Of a stretch of DNA of 64,000 bases, positions 11,080 to 23,000 are shown piece after piece (position 1 is the stretch's first letter; each line of letters starts with the position of its first letter). The stretch lies in contig NC_045145.1 of the NCBI RefSeq assembly GCF_008831285.2, positions 10,598,802 to 10,662,801 on the forward strand, in the 5' to 3' direction. The notes beneath the pieces were generated by a model. The model did no database searches. It saw only the letters and a list, made by a program, of their open reading frames with translations, and was not told where the DNA came from. The DNA is from Nymphaea colorata (taxonomy: Eukaryota; Streptophyta; Magnoliopsida; Nymphaeales; Nymphaeaceae). The position numbers and the translations under genes are program-made.

Positions 11080-11195
11080 CAATATCAGCCAAGTGATTGA
11101 GTGTATCTCAAAAACTTCCCTTGAGGGAAAGAAGAAGGATATACAATATCAGCCAAGTGATTGAGTGTATCTCAAAAACTTCCCTTGAGGGAAAG
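11080..11195. repeat. 52-bp direct duplication
   Basis: Positions 11080-11131 and 11144-11195 are identical 52-mers starting CAATATCAGCCAAGTG, separated by 12 bp, within the integrase C-terminal remnant. Confidence 0.95.
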
Positions 11196-11274
11196 TGTGT
11201 CATAGATCAACAGAGATACACAAACTGTCAGCATGACATTTTGGACCCTTCCAAATTGTGAAAACGATTGGGGT

Positions 11275-11991
11275 TGTCACGGGCAAACTTTTTCAAGCCT
11301 TATCCGGTCCGCGTGGCACCAAAGGTTTTCCCCAAAGCCTTCGGCCAGCTCAACTCTCTCTTGAGTTAGCGGAAGCGTTCATCAATCTTTTGGGACTGTG
11401 GACTAGACGAGGAGTGGAAAGCACTCGGCACACCATCACACAGGTTTATCCCATTGTATACCATCGGCAAGCCGTGGCCACGAGGCCCTATCAGAACTTC
11501 GTCATTCCTCCAAGTGTCTATCTACTTCCATACGAAATTTGGGTGGGGGTAGACTTCTCTTGGGAGGAAGTCCCCAGCCGAAGCCAATTGACGACTATAT
11601 GTCATTAAGGCGGCCGACTATCGCCCTACTTGACGATGAGCATTCACTTGCTTACCCCCGCGTGACTCTACGCGGTTGGAAAATGCAACATATGCATCCA
11701 CTGGAGGAATTGCCCCTAACCCACGCGCATCCCCTTGTGCATCCAAGCACTACTCGTAGGGAACCCACTTGATTCTCCAACGACGGACTTGCACTTCCAA
11801 AGGGACTGTTCACCATGATGCATTTATACACTTCGCCGCTGCACCACCGCGCTGCATATTCCACATGCATTGTTTTCTGCTTGACTTAGCGTTCGATTGG
11901 ATCTCACATGCTTCCCGATCTATGCCTAAACTGGCCAAGCAGCATATCCTTCTACTGGCTTGGCCGGGCCACACACAGTCGGCCGGCAACA
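11275..11991 (+). repeat. Probable 5' LTR of nested element
   Basis: It begins with TGTCACGGGC. The end is inferred near 11991, where AGTCGGCCGGCAACA resembles the element's 3' terminus AGTCGGCCCGTGATA and is followed by TTCTCCCAC, a usual start of the internal region in such elements. The two LTR bodies are not obviously alignable by eye, so the boundary is tentative. Confidence 0.4.
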
Positions 11992-12187
11992 TTCTCCCAC
12001 CGCCAAAATCGTCACTGTCCTCAGTGACTTTGCCCCGAGCGAGAGAAGTTCAGCAACCATTCCCTTCATTTTTTTTCATCTGAGCCAACATCCATTCGTC
12101 TGATTGACGCACCCGTCACATCATGGCTACTTGTCTATCCAGTGTTTTGTCTCTAGTTCATTCTGAATTTCTTCACATTTTTCTGTC

Positions 12188-12968
12188 ATGAGACTGCTAC
12201 ATACTGATTCTGCCAGTAGTAGCCAAGGGAGGACCAGTAGGATCGACATTCAACGTCCGGCGAAGTACAGTGGTAGCCAGGATGCGAGGGCGATCGACAA
12301 CTTTTTGTTCCAAGTCAACTATTACCTGGACTCGCAGAACGTAGTAGAAAAGGACTTGAAGATCAAGACCGCAGCAATGTTGTTAGAGGGAGATACTGTG
12401 GCTTGGTGGAGGCGCAAGATGTTGGACATCGATAATGGGGACTACGCAATTAGGACCTTCGACGACTTCTGCAAGCAGTTGAAGGGATATTTTATGCCCG
12501 TGAATGCTGAAAGGCACGCCTATAGGTTGGTTGCAAACCTGAAATAGACTGGTGCCTTGAGAGATTATATCTGGGCCTATCAAAATGTCATGTTGGACGT
12601 GCCTATGATGCTAGAAAAAAGATAAACTTCACTGGTTCATCATAAGGCTCCAATCTTGGGCCCAAGCCGACGTGGAAAGATCGAATCCTGAGACCTTAGA
12701 ATAGGCATATGTGGCAGCCGAGCGCTTGGCCAACACCCAACGTAGAAGCTACACAGATACCTTCAAGTCTACGAAGGAGTCTGACCATGACGGTAAGAGA
12801 GAGGAACGGCGAGACAACAGAAATGAATCGTCGTCCCAAAAGCCAGCCGGAAGAAAACCTTTCTTTCGCAAGGACAACAATGGGCCACCAAGAGAAGTGA
12901 CTTGTTGGGTCTGCGGAGGAGGGAACTATACGCATGTCTGCCCAAAACGGGTGAGACCTACCGAATAG
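12188..12968 (+). pseudogene. Nested element gag remnant
   Basis: From 12188 a 119-codon open stretch shows the chromovirus gag pattern: an R-P-x-K-Y-S-G start, then A-R-A-I-D-N-F-L-F-Q-V, and A-W-W-R-R in the middle. A stop at 12545 and further lesions follow. At about 12900-12950 lies a zinc knuckle of form CX2CX8C in which the usual His is Asn (AAC), so metal binding is probably lost. It would have formed the particle protein. Confidence 0.8.
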
Positions 12969-13069
12969 GCCAATGCTGCGAGAGCTACTGAAGACGGGAC
13001 TGAAGAAGGGGAAGGATCAAGGATTGGTGCACTTCAGCTTCTCAACTCACTGAAACGTGAAGAGAAAGC

Positions 13070-13481
13070 CAAGGTGATAATGACGTCTTCCAGGGAACTC
13101 ATGTATATTGAGATTCTGGTGAATGGAAAGCCTACGGTGGCTATGATAGATACGGTCACGCACAATTTCGTCTCAGTTGTGGAGGCAAGGAGATTATGAT
13201 ACACCCTTGAGATGGGAGAGTTGCACTCAAAGGCAAAACTCATCCATGGAGTTGTCTGGGATGTGGTTGTGAAGATTGAGAGTTGGTCAGAGAAAGCCAA
13301 CTTCTCCGTGGTCCCGATGGACGATTACCATATGATTCTTGGCATTGAGCTCCTTAGTGCAGCGAAGATGGTCCCGATGCCGCATTTGAATAGTGTCAGC
13401 ATTATGAATGAGAAGTATCCCTGCATGGTGCCAGCGGCAACACTGAGGAAAGACAAGGGCAAGGTCGCCGAGCAAGGATAA
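13070..13481 (+). pseudogene. Nested element aspartic protease remnant
   Basis: The active-site region at about 13144-13173 reads M-I-D-T-V-T-H-N-F-V. Compared with the D-S/T-G-A form of the family, Gly-Ala has become a single Val, so the catalytic loop is broken. A stop follows at about 13198. Downstream, D-D-Y-H-M-I-L-G-I-E-L-L (about 13320-13355) matches the conserved D-x-I-L-G-M-x-W-L region of these proteases. Confidence 0.75.
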
Positions 13482-13489
13482 GAAAGTAT

Positions 13490-13867
13490 GAATGGTCATT
13501 TACTGTGGTCAAGATGATGGGGAAGTTGGCATACAAGTTAGATCTTCCGCTAGACTTCAAGGCGCATCATGTGTTCCACGTCTGCAACCTTCATCCCTTC
13601 TATGCCGACGCCGAAGACCCGAAGAGAAGCCAGCCGTGGCGAGAACCAATCTTGCAACGAACTCCTTCGACCCGGAGGATCACCGACCGACAGTTGGACC
13701 AAATCCTTCGGCGCAAAAATCAACTACCTTGGCAAACCGAAGCAATACTTGGTCAAGTGGGTAGACGAAGACCAGCCAACGATGGAGTATGCCTTCCGTT
13801 TGAAGCAAAGCATCCAGAAGAAGTCAGGGTCTACCATGAAGCTGCTAGCACCGAGGACGGCGCTTGA
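13490..13867 (+). pseudogene. Nested element integrase C-terminus and chromodomain-like remnant
   Basis: The frame at 13505-13620 encodes G-K-L-A-Y-K-L-D-L-P then H-H-V-F-H-V-C-N-L-H-P-F, the end of the integrase C-terminal domain. After a frameshift, a second frame (about 13720-13830) reads K-Q-Y-L-V-K-W-V-D, the first strand of a chromodomain, which in chromoviruses steers integration to heterochromatin. This segment directly follows the protease because the rest of pol was deleted. Confidence 0.75.
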
Positions 13868-14280
13868 TTTGAAGTGGGGTGCATGTTTCCCTGCGTCTAG
13901 AGCCTGTATAGTCCTTTGCTTTGCAATGTACTTTCTTTGCTTATGTTGAGTCTTGGTGTAAGCTTTAGCGTTCACCTGTGTCGGAGCACCCTCCCAAAAC
14001 TGCTCCAAGTGTAATATTGAGATTCCTTGTTTTGGATAATCGGCTTCGGCCATCCTATGTAAGTAAAATGTAAAAGCTTACTTGCTTTCCCTCGTGATGT
14101 ACTCAACTGTTTAAGTGAATATATTGCGAGTTTTCTTTCCACACTCTTGTGTATTTTGTGTCTTGTGTTTTCGAAAAACGTAAGTGATCTGCGCCCACTT
14201 GGACGAGGCGAAGCCTTGCGGCTTACTGGCGAGAGTTTGCCATGCCGCACGGTCCGAAGGAGTCGGCCCGTGATAGGGGT

Positions 14281-14345
14281 TGTGGCTTATAAATTACTAA
14301 ACCAGACGAGACGAATATCCATTCAGTTTTTCATGTGTCCAAAAT
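14281..14345 (+). pseudogene. Outer element integrase C-terminus, continuation
   Basis: After the GGGGT duplication the outer integrase resumes with V-A-Y-K-L and, in a neighbouring frame, I-H-S-V-F-H-V-S-K-M-K-P. This is the same domain that stops at 11274. It confirms the nesting order. Confidence 0.8.
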
Positions 14346-14565
14346 GAAACCCTGCCACAAACAACTTCTGAGCATGCAACACTAGTGTCTCTGCCTCCTT
14401 CCCTTCTAAACGCACGTGTTGTGAGAAAGGACCATGAGAGGATCACACAAGTCCTCTACTCAATGGTTGTTGGAGTGGAAAGGAGGTGAAGCACCGAATC
14501 CTGATCCTACCAATATGAGACTGTGTTTTCCTCACTTCTCACATTGAGGACACGGTGTAGATTAT

Positions 14566-16290
14566 GAGGGGAGGGTAATTAGCATTGGTGTTATTGACTG
14601 TGCACGGATCAACGCATGATGCATATGCATCATCACGATGAACGCATCCAAACATGAGGTTGAGGGGCAGTGGACCTAATGCGTGCGTATCACCCTATGA
14701 TGCGCACGCAGTAGGACGAGCCATCGTGCGTGCCTGATGCGCACCCACTTTTTCTTTTTTCATTGTTTTAACAGTCTTTAACTTTTCCTTCTGTTACTTC
14801 TGTAAATTACTCATATTAGGTTTGTTTATCCACTGCGCGTAGGAGCCATAGGCATCTCTCGTGCTTCTCCTCACTATCTTTCAACCAACGCTGCCTCTTC
14901 TTTTACTTCTTCTACTTCCAGATAAAGTGGCAACTAAGGATTGGCAATACGTTTGTTTTTTTCGCTCTTTTCTTAGCGCACGGGGTGGGGACACGGTAGG
15001 CACGAACTATTTCTTTGTTGTTTGTTTATCACAAGCTTAAAAATTTTGATGTACCTTTTCTTGTTGATTTTTTGGGTAATTCACGAAAAAGGAATTTTAC
15101 ATGTCCCGGCAATCTAGTGGTGGCATGCGCTAGATTGAAAATGCTATTACATTTTCTAAAGGCAATATAGTGGTGACATGTGCAACTAGTAAAGAACCGA
15201 TAGGCAAATAACTTGAAAACTGCTACTATATTCCTAAGGGCCAACATTAATTATCCTTGAACTCCACTTTTCCACGGTTAACACTTATCTCTTCTCATCG
15301 CTTAGCCTTTCTTCACCAAGCAATTATAACCACACCTTCACGCACATGATTAAGGGGGGGAAAAAACAAATAAATGCACAGAAACACTTAAATCCAAGGC
15401 TTTGTCTCAATGAAAAATATACTTGATCAAAAGCTCATACGAGAAATCAATTTCAAGGTCAGCCACATGATGGAGCTGAACTTAGGCTACCATTGGTATA
15501 CTTACATTACGAAAAGCCCATGATGCAAGGCCTACATGGTAGAATAATTCAAACAAAAAATATTGAAGACCAAGTCACCTGGTGTAGTAGCTTAGTAAAA
15601 CCATTAGAACAATTATTTTCTAGTTATATCGTGCCGTTAGTAGTACAATGCCAATTAGATTGAACAATAGTGCAGGTCAACAAGCTTTAAATAGACCATA
15701 CATGATTGAAGGTGACTCGCTAGATAGTGAAGATTGAAGAATGTTGCAGCCTGTAGAATAGGTCTGCTCAATTAAGTTTGCACTGGATTTGAATCAAATT
15801 TCAACTATTATAACATATATATTTAACCTAAAGTTGTTTGTATTGTATAATGATGTGCATGATTGAAACTTGGAATTGCACGTAACCTAAATCTGATTGT
15901 ATTGCACATGATATCCATGGTTTACTCATAGCATATATTGTTTAATAAAGGTCAATTTAAAGATTACTTTACATTGGTCCTTTACTGACATGCTATTTTG
16001 ATTGTTGTTTAAAATTATTTTTACGGATATCATATACTAGACATTTTGTATCTTGGTATTACACATCGTTATAATACTTACCCATCAGTATGCTACAAAT
16101 CACTTCACAGACTTACCACATCGATTTGCATCAATGCACTTAACAACATTAGGTAAACACAAAAAGAATTGGGTCCCTTTTGGCAAATACAACAAAGTAT
16201 AATGAGGGAGAAACAAGTGGGTCCTAGGTTCAATACCAGACCCATATCTGTTATCTGCTATTCACCGTCTAAGTATGGTGAGGACTAATG
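14566..16290 (+). repeat. Outer element polypurine tract and probable 3' LTR
   Basis: GAGGGGAGGG (14566-14575) is a good polypurine tract. The following DNA up to about 16290 is read as the 3' LTR, because its last ~140 bp match the 5' LTR remnant at 7335-7466. The LTR start is uncertain (14580-14592). The region holds no gene. It contains an 18-bp perfect palindrome at 14616-14633. Confidence 0.5.
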
Positions 16291-17020
16291 AAGCCGATTA
16301 CGAATTGGTAACCCTAGCTTAAGGAAGGTTATTTGGGTGTGCGTGTTCTGTGTTTTCCTTCTGTTACTGAGTGATTAAGTTAGCCGATTCTACCACAAGT
16401 GTATTCCAGTTTTACGTTATTTATGAGGATCCTACAATGCATACCCGGAATTTCCGGGTTTCTTTTGGATAGGCGAGAAACCAACACCTGGTTGGCATAC
16501 AGTCTGCAATGAGCTAAGACTACATCATGCTGGACTGCGGAGGAGAAAGCAATATGGACTAATTGGGTAAACCACAAGTTGTCTAATGGCTGAACATATT
16601 AAAAGCTGCCCCAAAAAAAAATGTTTTGTTATATGAACAACCTGTCAATATCATATATTATGTGATTCAGCTGTATGGATACATCAACACAAAATTTACA
16701 CTCTCCTGCACAAGTAAACCAAAAAAAGAGTAGGGAAATTACTCATATTTACCGTGGGAAACAGCAGAGAGCAACAAACACATACATCCTAAATTTCAAG
16801 ACTGAAACGATCTGTGGTTATGCATGTCACATATCTAAAGATACCATCAAAACCAATTGATTTGAAATTGAGAAGAAATAACCTAACAAAAACTGGCTTC
16901 AGATGATTTGCACGAGTGATGCATGAATATGTATGCGCTATTAACAAAATCTCTTCAATGAAGGAATCGAAACATGATGAAAAGCCACCACTTTCTGGTA
17001 TTGTTTAGCTGATGCCAAAA
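16291..17020. other. 3' flank and probable 3' UTR of the demethylase gene
   Basis: No gene is recognised. The part next to 17021 is presumably transcribed as 3' UTR of the minus-strand gene, but a convincing poly(A) signal could not be fixed. Confidence 0.5.
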
Positions 17021-20000
17021 TCAAGTGCTCCCTGATGATGCAGGTAATGGCTGAAGTGGTGGGGACTCTTTCACAGATGGAGATGTGGGGCGATTAGCTA
17101 TAGAAGATGAAGGCACTTCATCCGGTTCCACTGTTTCCACCTTGATAATAGTCCTGACACAACATGCATAAATGCTCAAATAGAGAACTAGGCAGAATCT
17201 GAAAATTTAGAGAAACCTTGAAGCTTTGGTTTATAAGCAATTTACTTGAAAATTGACCAGTTATGTCAAGGGATCAATGACAGCATAGCCATAGTATAGC
17301 AGGACAAAGATGACCACAAGCAGGGCATATCCAATGCAGTCTTGACCCTATCTCATGCAAATCGACTATGATAAATTTCCAGCAGCCAATTAGGTTCAGA
17401 ACCAGGAAACTGGAGGACTAGGTCGATAGCAAGCATGGATAATCACCATGATGACAAAAAATACATGGCTGCAAAGAATCTCCAAAATAGGTCTAGAGTA
17501 AACCAAAAAATTTAGTATTTGTTAATGTCATTTCTGACTTGTAGATATTAATGTAAACATACACAGGTCAGTCGTCAGACAGTACTGCAGTAACAAATTT
17601 TAAAAAAATCGAATGCAAAATTAAAATATAAAAATATCAGCAGAAAATAAACTAAAGAAACACCTAACAGGATAATGAAAATGAACCCAGGCTAACTCTA
17701 GTGATTAGCCTTCTTAAACAAAAATGGGTGAGTTAGCATAAGCTCACCACATATGACAAATGACTTGCATTAAACAGGTACTACTCCATATTCAACAAAT
17801 GAAAGGACAAGAACATGAACCAGCAAATGCAATCAGTTCCCCGGTTTAAGCATGAGCTAGAACAAGAAAGACCATGTCACAAACTTACGCGGAGCGTGCA
17901 GCTTGATCGTCACATGCTTCCATATCCTTCAGTGCTTTTCTAACCGCATGAAAAATCATCTTCTTCACCTGGTACAGAAACAACCAAGAAAAATCAAAAA
18001 CAAAACCAAACTAAATGCTACTGAAAATGTAGCAAAGAAAAACAAAGAAAAATAGGAAGCTGCAACACCATACTTCTAATTTGTCTTCTTTTGCCCTGTG
18101 GCACTTCGGAAGATATCGAAACTCATTGGTTAAGCGAATGCACTCATGCAGATTTTCTGGTGAAACAAAATCCAGTGCAACCTTGATACACGACTACAAT
18201 AAGCCAGAGCATAGTCAGTGTGTGTGAGAGAGAGAGACAGATGACAACAAGAGTCCTGTCCACCTGAATAGGAGTTGGATTTAGGATATTCAAGGCAAAG
18301 GAGATCATGAATTCAATACTTGGCAAAAACAGGTAGGTTTCTGCCTAACCCCAGCTAGTTAGAGAGAGAGAGAGAGAGAGAGAAATGATGATGGCGATGT
18401 ACCACACCAGGCCACAAACAATTATTGGCAGTTCATATAAACTAATGGCCTATTTTGATAGAAAAACGTATGGTAGGACTCTAGATAGAAGAAGAAAAAC
18501 CACCGGACAAGGGCACACAAACATGTCTACCTTAAGATTTCTAACTTGATGTGGACAACCAGCAGGAATAAAGACAGCTTCTCCAAGATTTTGTTCAAAA
18601 GTCCAAGGCTCAATCCCTGCATAAAGGTAACAAAATCTCAGTTACATTCTTCAAATCAACACTTTATGCTCAGATTCTCAGTGTCAATGCACATACCAAA
18701 TTCCTCCTTCAGCTTCTGTTTATGAGCTCGATTCAGATAGAAGGTCTGATCATGAATTGGATGAACAACCTAATAAATAATAGCAGTAGCAAAAACTTAG
18801 ACCCTCCAAAATATGTATGATTTGTGTGTGTGTGTATGTGTGAAATATATATATATATATATAAGAGAGAGAGAGACAGAGAGAGAAGTTTTCAATGAAA
18901 AATGTTGATTTTTTTATTATCACACCATGGGGGCTGTTTATTTCTCCTTATTATAAAAACACCATTAAAGAATAACAAATGATCAACTTAGTATATGCTT
19001 TGCATCAACCCATTCTAAAGATCATATCAATAAGGTTAGATTGCAAAAAAAAAAAAAAAAGTCTGGTTTTTTCCTGACCTAGGTGTATGTTTTTACCAAC
19101 TTCTCTCTCTCTCTCCCCCCCCCCCCACCCCCCCAATACCTCACCTCTTCAACTTGAGAACCATGAACATGTCGAAACTCCTTTGAGTGATGTCTTAAGT
19201 ATGCCTCCAACTTTGGAACATCTTCCCTACGAAATATGTCCCACAGGGCACCACCAGATTCATGCTTCGCATCTACTTCACTGTCTGAACCATCAGGCTT
19301 ACCACATTGCATAAAACGACTCATTTCAACCTCATCCGACTTTTCAGAAAGCTTAGAAATCCTTTTGACGCAGCTGTCATCCATGTTAACATCTAGCGCA
19401 GAGACATCAACGGCATGCTCATCATTTTGGACTTTTCCTGAATCTAATGCTTTATGGCATTTCTCACAGGCATTAGTACCCTCCTCTAATGGTTGCTTAT
19501 CAGAGACACACTGGTGTTCATTCATGTCCAAAGCACAGATATCTTTAGAAAAGGAAGATCTTCTACCATCTTTTACTTGCTCTCCTTTTTCTTCTGCAAA
19601 TTTATTTTTAAGTCTTCTTATTTTTGAAAGCTGCTTATCACTCAGTGTCATTTGTGCTGTATGTGTCAACACATTCACCTGAAAAAAAAAGGAGAGGGTG
19701 AGAGAGATATCTAAAAAAATTAAATTCATTTTTCTCAATTTTCTCACAATTCTTTTGATATTAAATTTTAAGCACCTTAAAATGAAGTGATTATCAGCAA
19801 ATTACCACCAAGAGTAATGACTGATCTGGAGCAATGCATTGTAACGGCTAACATGAGAAGATGTTATAATTGTCATAACTCTAAAACATGCATCTAGCTA
19901 TGGTTCCTATGTCAATAATTGTGTAGTCAGCCCCAACCTATCAACCACATACAGTTAACCTAGAAGAGCACAAAATGATTGTGTTGCAAAGCCAGGAAGT

Positions 20001-23000
20001 CAGAAAATAGACAAAACATTATACAAGCATAATTATAATGGAAAAAGACATTTTGCTTATAAAAAATCAAGAAAAAATTACAAATGGGCACTCATGTATT
20101 GCACCTATAACAAATCAGTCCTCAAGTTTTGAAGTCTAACAATGAGGCCCTTATCTTTTAGCCAAGGCTCACAAAAGACCACCCAACAGAGATGGAAAGA
20201 GGATGGCTTTTTTATTTTAATGACGAGAATACCCTCCTAAATGGTGGGAAGAGGAAAGTGAAAGAAGCAAGATGAACAAAAGCTTTTTCTTTAACCAACA
20301 CATATATCATGCACAAGAAGTACCGACCTCTACAATTTATTATGCCTTTTGAATGTGGAAGTTTAATCGGCATTGCTTCATGAACATACATCTTACATTA
20401 CATGAATTAAGAACTCACACCCAATGGCCATTTTGTAGTATCTTTCTTTAGTAGTATTCAATGCATTGCTCTAGTATATATGTGCATTAGAGGTTAACTA
20501 AGGAAGCATGAAGAAGGATCGATCATCCAGATCCAACTTGGAGCATTTCCATTGTTCTAAGGTGTTTGAGACTTTGATCTCTTTACCGAGTCCAACTAAT
20601 CAGATATTGATTCTGCAGGTTTGAACTTGGATCTCACAGTTTAAAATAAAATCTAGGACGGACCGGCTTAAGATATGTAAATGAATCAGATATTTGTAGG
20701 ATTTCAGACTGAAAGCTGAAGCTGCATGTTGAATCTGAATCCAATTAATAACTAGATCTTGTTTTTATTGACTAGTTCACCAAGAGATGGCACATTAATT
20801 GGTCAGATTAATTCCAAATAGTCATTGTTATATTCAATTTTGCTTAATTTGAGGGGAAATTAATCACCTTCAGATTTGAATATAAACAGATTTCATTATA
20901 AAAGGGACAAATTCACGTCTGATTTATATCTATCACTCAGTAAGAAAAACACATACAACATAGAGATCAATTTACTAACCAGATCTTAATTTTCTTCTTG
21001 AGGTCAATTCTACTTTAATATTTTGAATTTGAAACTGATATCTAATTATTTCCAAGCTATCGACATCAGAAAACCATAACAAAAAGACGAACAAACACAT
21101 GTTGACTTGCACAGAAATTTCTGAACATATAAACCAGATAGAAAATCAACATACAGATGAAGAGTTCAAGATCAGGCCACTCTTTCCAAGGTAGGTTCGG
21201 AATCGCCCCACCTCTGCTTTAATGATTCATTTTCTTCAATTTTATTTTTTTAGATAATGAAGGCTTTTTTGGGGTGGATACATAAAAGTTGTCATATTTA
21301 ATTTCTTCTTTCACATTTTTTTTTAACAGAAAACTCTTCTCTTGGGATGAGATGCAGGCACGCCTATACTTAATCTTTGGTAATATAAAGCTCTTCAACT
21401 GAAAACCACTTTAACTTTTACCCAAGCAAACATGGTATGGCTCTACCTCAGGTGGGGTCAGTTCTTCTTGTGAATTGCCTCTTCATAGATTCTGAAGGAC
21501 GAGAAAGAGAACTAAAGCCCATACTCATACTACCATTTTTAAAGTTCACGTTTTGAAAAAACTAAAGAGATCAAAAGAAAAAGGGATCACATTGATGATG
21601 TTCCATATCACCATGATTGTGCAGTTGTATTTGAAGTTGTAAGTTTGTAACTTATTTAGACTTTTCTAAAAAAAATTACATTTGCACTCAGTTATAGTTC
21701 AGGTTAAGGGCCTTTTAGTGTTTTAGGCAGTAGAGAAGGGCTGTTTGGTACAATTTGTAGCTGAGTCATTTTTTTCCGTCAACCACCATCACAAAGGTAG
21801 TGGTTTGTGACTAATGAGCAAAAGTTGAGGGCCACTTTGTTAGGTTTTGAAACTTAAGGATGGATTTGTTACAGGTTCAAAACATGACTGCTTATTTGTA
21901 AATTTTTTCAAAAATCAGTAACTCCAAGCATACAACACTATCAAGGAGTTCAGTATTGACATAAACAACATATCCATACAAGCAGACCCATTTTATTAAT
22001 TAAATGGTATTTATATAAAATGAGATACTAAGGGATAGGAAATGGGTGACATAAATGGGGACTAGCATGCAAAATTAGAGGGAAACAAATAGGCACCAGC
22101 ATACAACCATGGTATGGAAAAGTTCGGAACAGTATGAAGGTTTATAAATTTCAAGTGAACGAGATTTAAAATTGCCTCAGACTATTATTCAATGACAAAA
22201 GGTGAACAAAAGAATACCGCATCAGACATGTCACAGTGAAGTTTAGTCACAGAATCACCCTGACCAAGCTCTTCATCAAATCCGTAAGCAATATAAGTTT
22301 TTGGCCCCAGGTCAGGTCTCAGGATCCCCTCAGGAAGGCATGCAGCAAGATTAAGGATACCAAACCTTGGATTAGTGTACTCTTGAAATGGTAAGGAACT
22401 GATAAACTCTGCACCATGGCGTGGCAAGCGTTCTTCAAAAAAATTTGTAGGAGGCCAATCCTTCAACTTCAGCATTTCTGGCCATGAATTCTTGTGTGTT
22501 CTACCCTCCATATAACCTTTAAAAAATTGGTGAATGTTTATTTCAACCTGTAAATTATATTGCAAAATATTGTCAGTTATCAAAAAGTCTAGAAATGGGA
22601 AGAAAAGAGTGAATTAGTTAAGGCCTGTTTCTTCACAGAGTAAAGACAAGAAAAGCAGAAAACTGTTAAGGGAAACATACTATTTGGTCCCTTTCTGTAC
22701 TGGGTTTGGATATGAATCCAGACCCCTTTGTTTGGTTTGTATATTGTCTTTATTCACATGTGCAATCCACCCATCATTAGCAAGAGCATTATTTTACCTC
22801 TTCTAATTAGTGTGAAGTCCTATTATAATGTAATTAGCCACCACATCTCAACTGATTGAGACGTCTAACTTCTAAGTGGTTGCTGCATCCTTCTTCTTTC
22901 TTGCCTACATTTTCTTGCCGTGATTGTTGGGAGAAATTTAACAAACACATGGCACAAGCATAGACACCACTTGAAAGAAATAGATATTGCATAACACGAA

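Larger units (their letters stand above)
10310..11274 (+). pseudogene. Ty3/gypsy integrase remnant, interrupted
   Basis: About 10330-10460 resembles the zinc-binding N-terminal region, ending in C-K-V-C. About 10735-10970 contains the T-N-G-Q-T-E-type motif, then W-T-K-Y-L-P-W-A-E-Y-A-Y-N and the S-P-F-x-V-V-Y-G signature of the integrase core C-terminus. About 11218-11274 encodes the K-L-S-A-x-x-F-G-P-F-x-I-V-K-x-I-G segment of the C-terminal domain. The frame then meets the nested element and resumes at 14281. Many stops are present. Confidence 0.8.
11275..14275 (+). mobile_element. Nested, internally deleted chromovirus-type Ty3/gypsy element
   Basis: The termini are TGTCACGGGC at 11275-11284 and GCCCGTGATA at 14266-14275, a 10-bp inverted repeat with one mismatch. 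Both sides are flanked by a perfect 5-bp duplication, GGGGT (11270-11274 and 14276-14280). The outer element's integrase reading matches up across the two flanks. Inside are gag, a protease and an integrase C-terminus with a chromodomain-like end. RT, RNase H and most of integrase are missing between about 13480 and 13500, giving a 3001-bp deletion derivative. Confidence 0.85.
7335..16290 (+). mobile_element. Decayed Ty3/gypsy LTR retrotransposon (outer element)
   Basis: A related ~130 bp segment is present at 7335-7466 and 16150-16290, read as the 3' ends of two LTRs. Immediately after the first is an initiator-Met-type primer-binding site (7468-7480). After it come degraded gag, protease, RT, RNase H and integrase in the order typical of Ty3/gypsy, and a polypurine tract at 14566-14575. 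All coding parts carry stops and frameshifts, and the RT core is missing between about 9430 and 9500. A second retrotransposon (11275-14275) lies within its integrase C-terminus. The 5' LTR appears truncated or replaced upstream of 7335. Confidence 0.8.

Noticed and set aside
11258-11870. Overlapping ORFs in the 5' part of the nested element
   Set aside because: They lie across the inferred LTR, and one starts in outer integrase and runs through the insertion junction; no family recognised.
19236-19682. Plus-strand ORF of 148 codons
   Set aside because: Antisense shadow of demethylase exon 8; no domain of its own.
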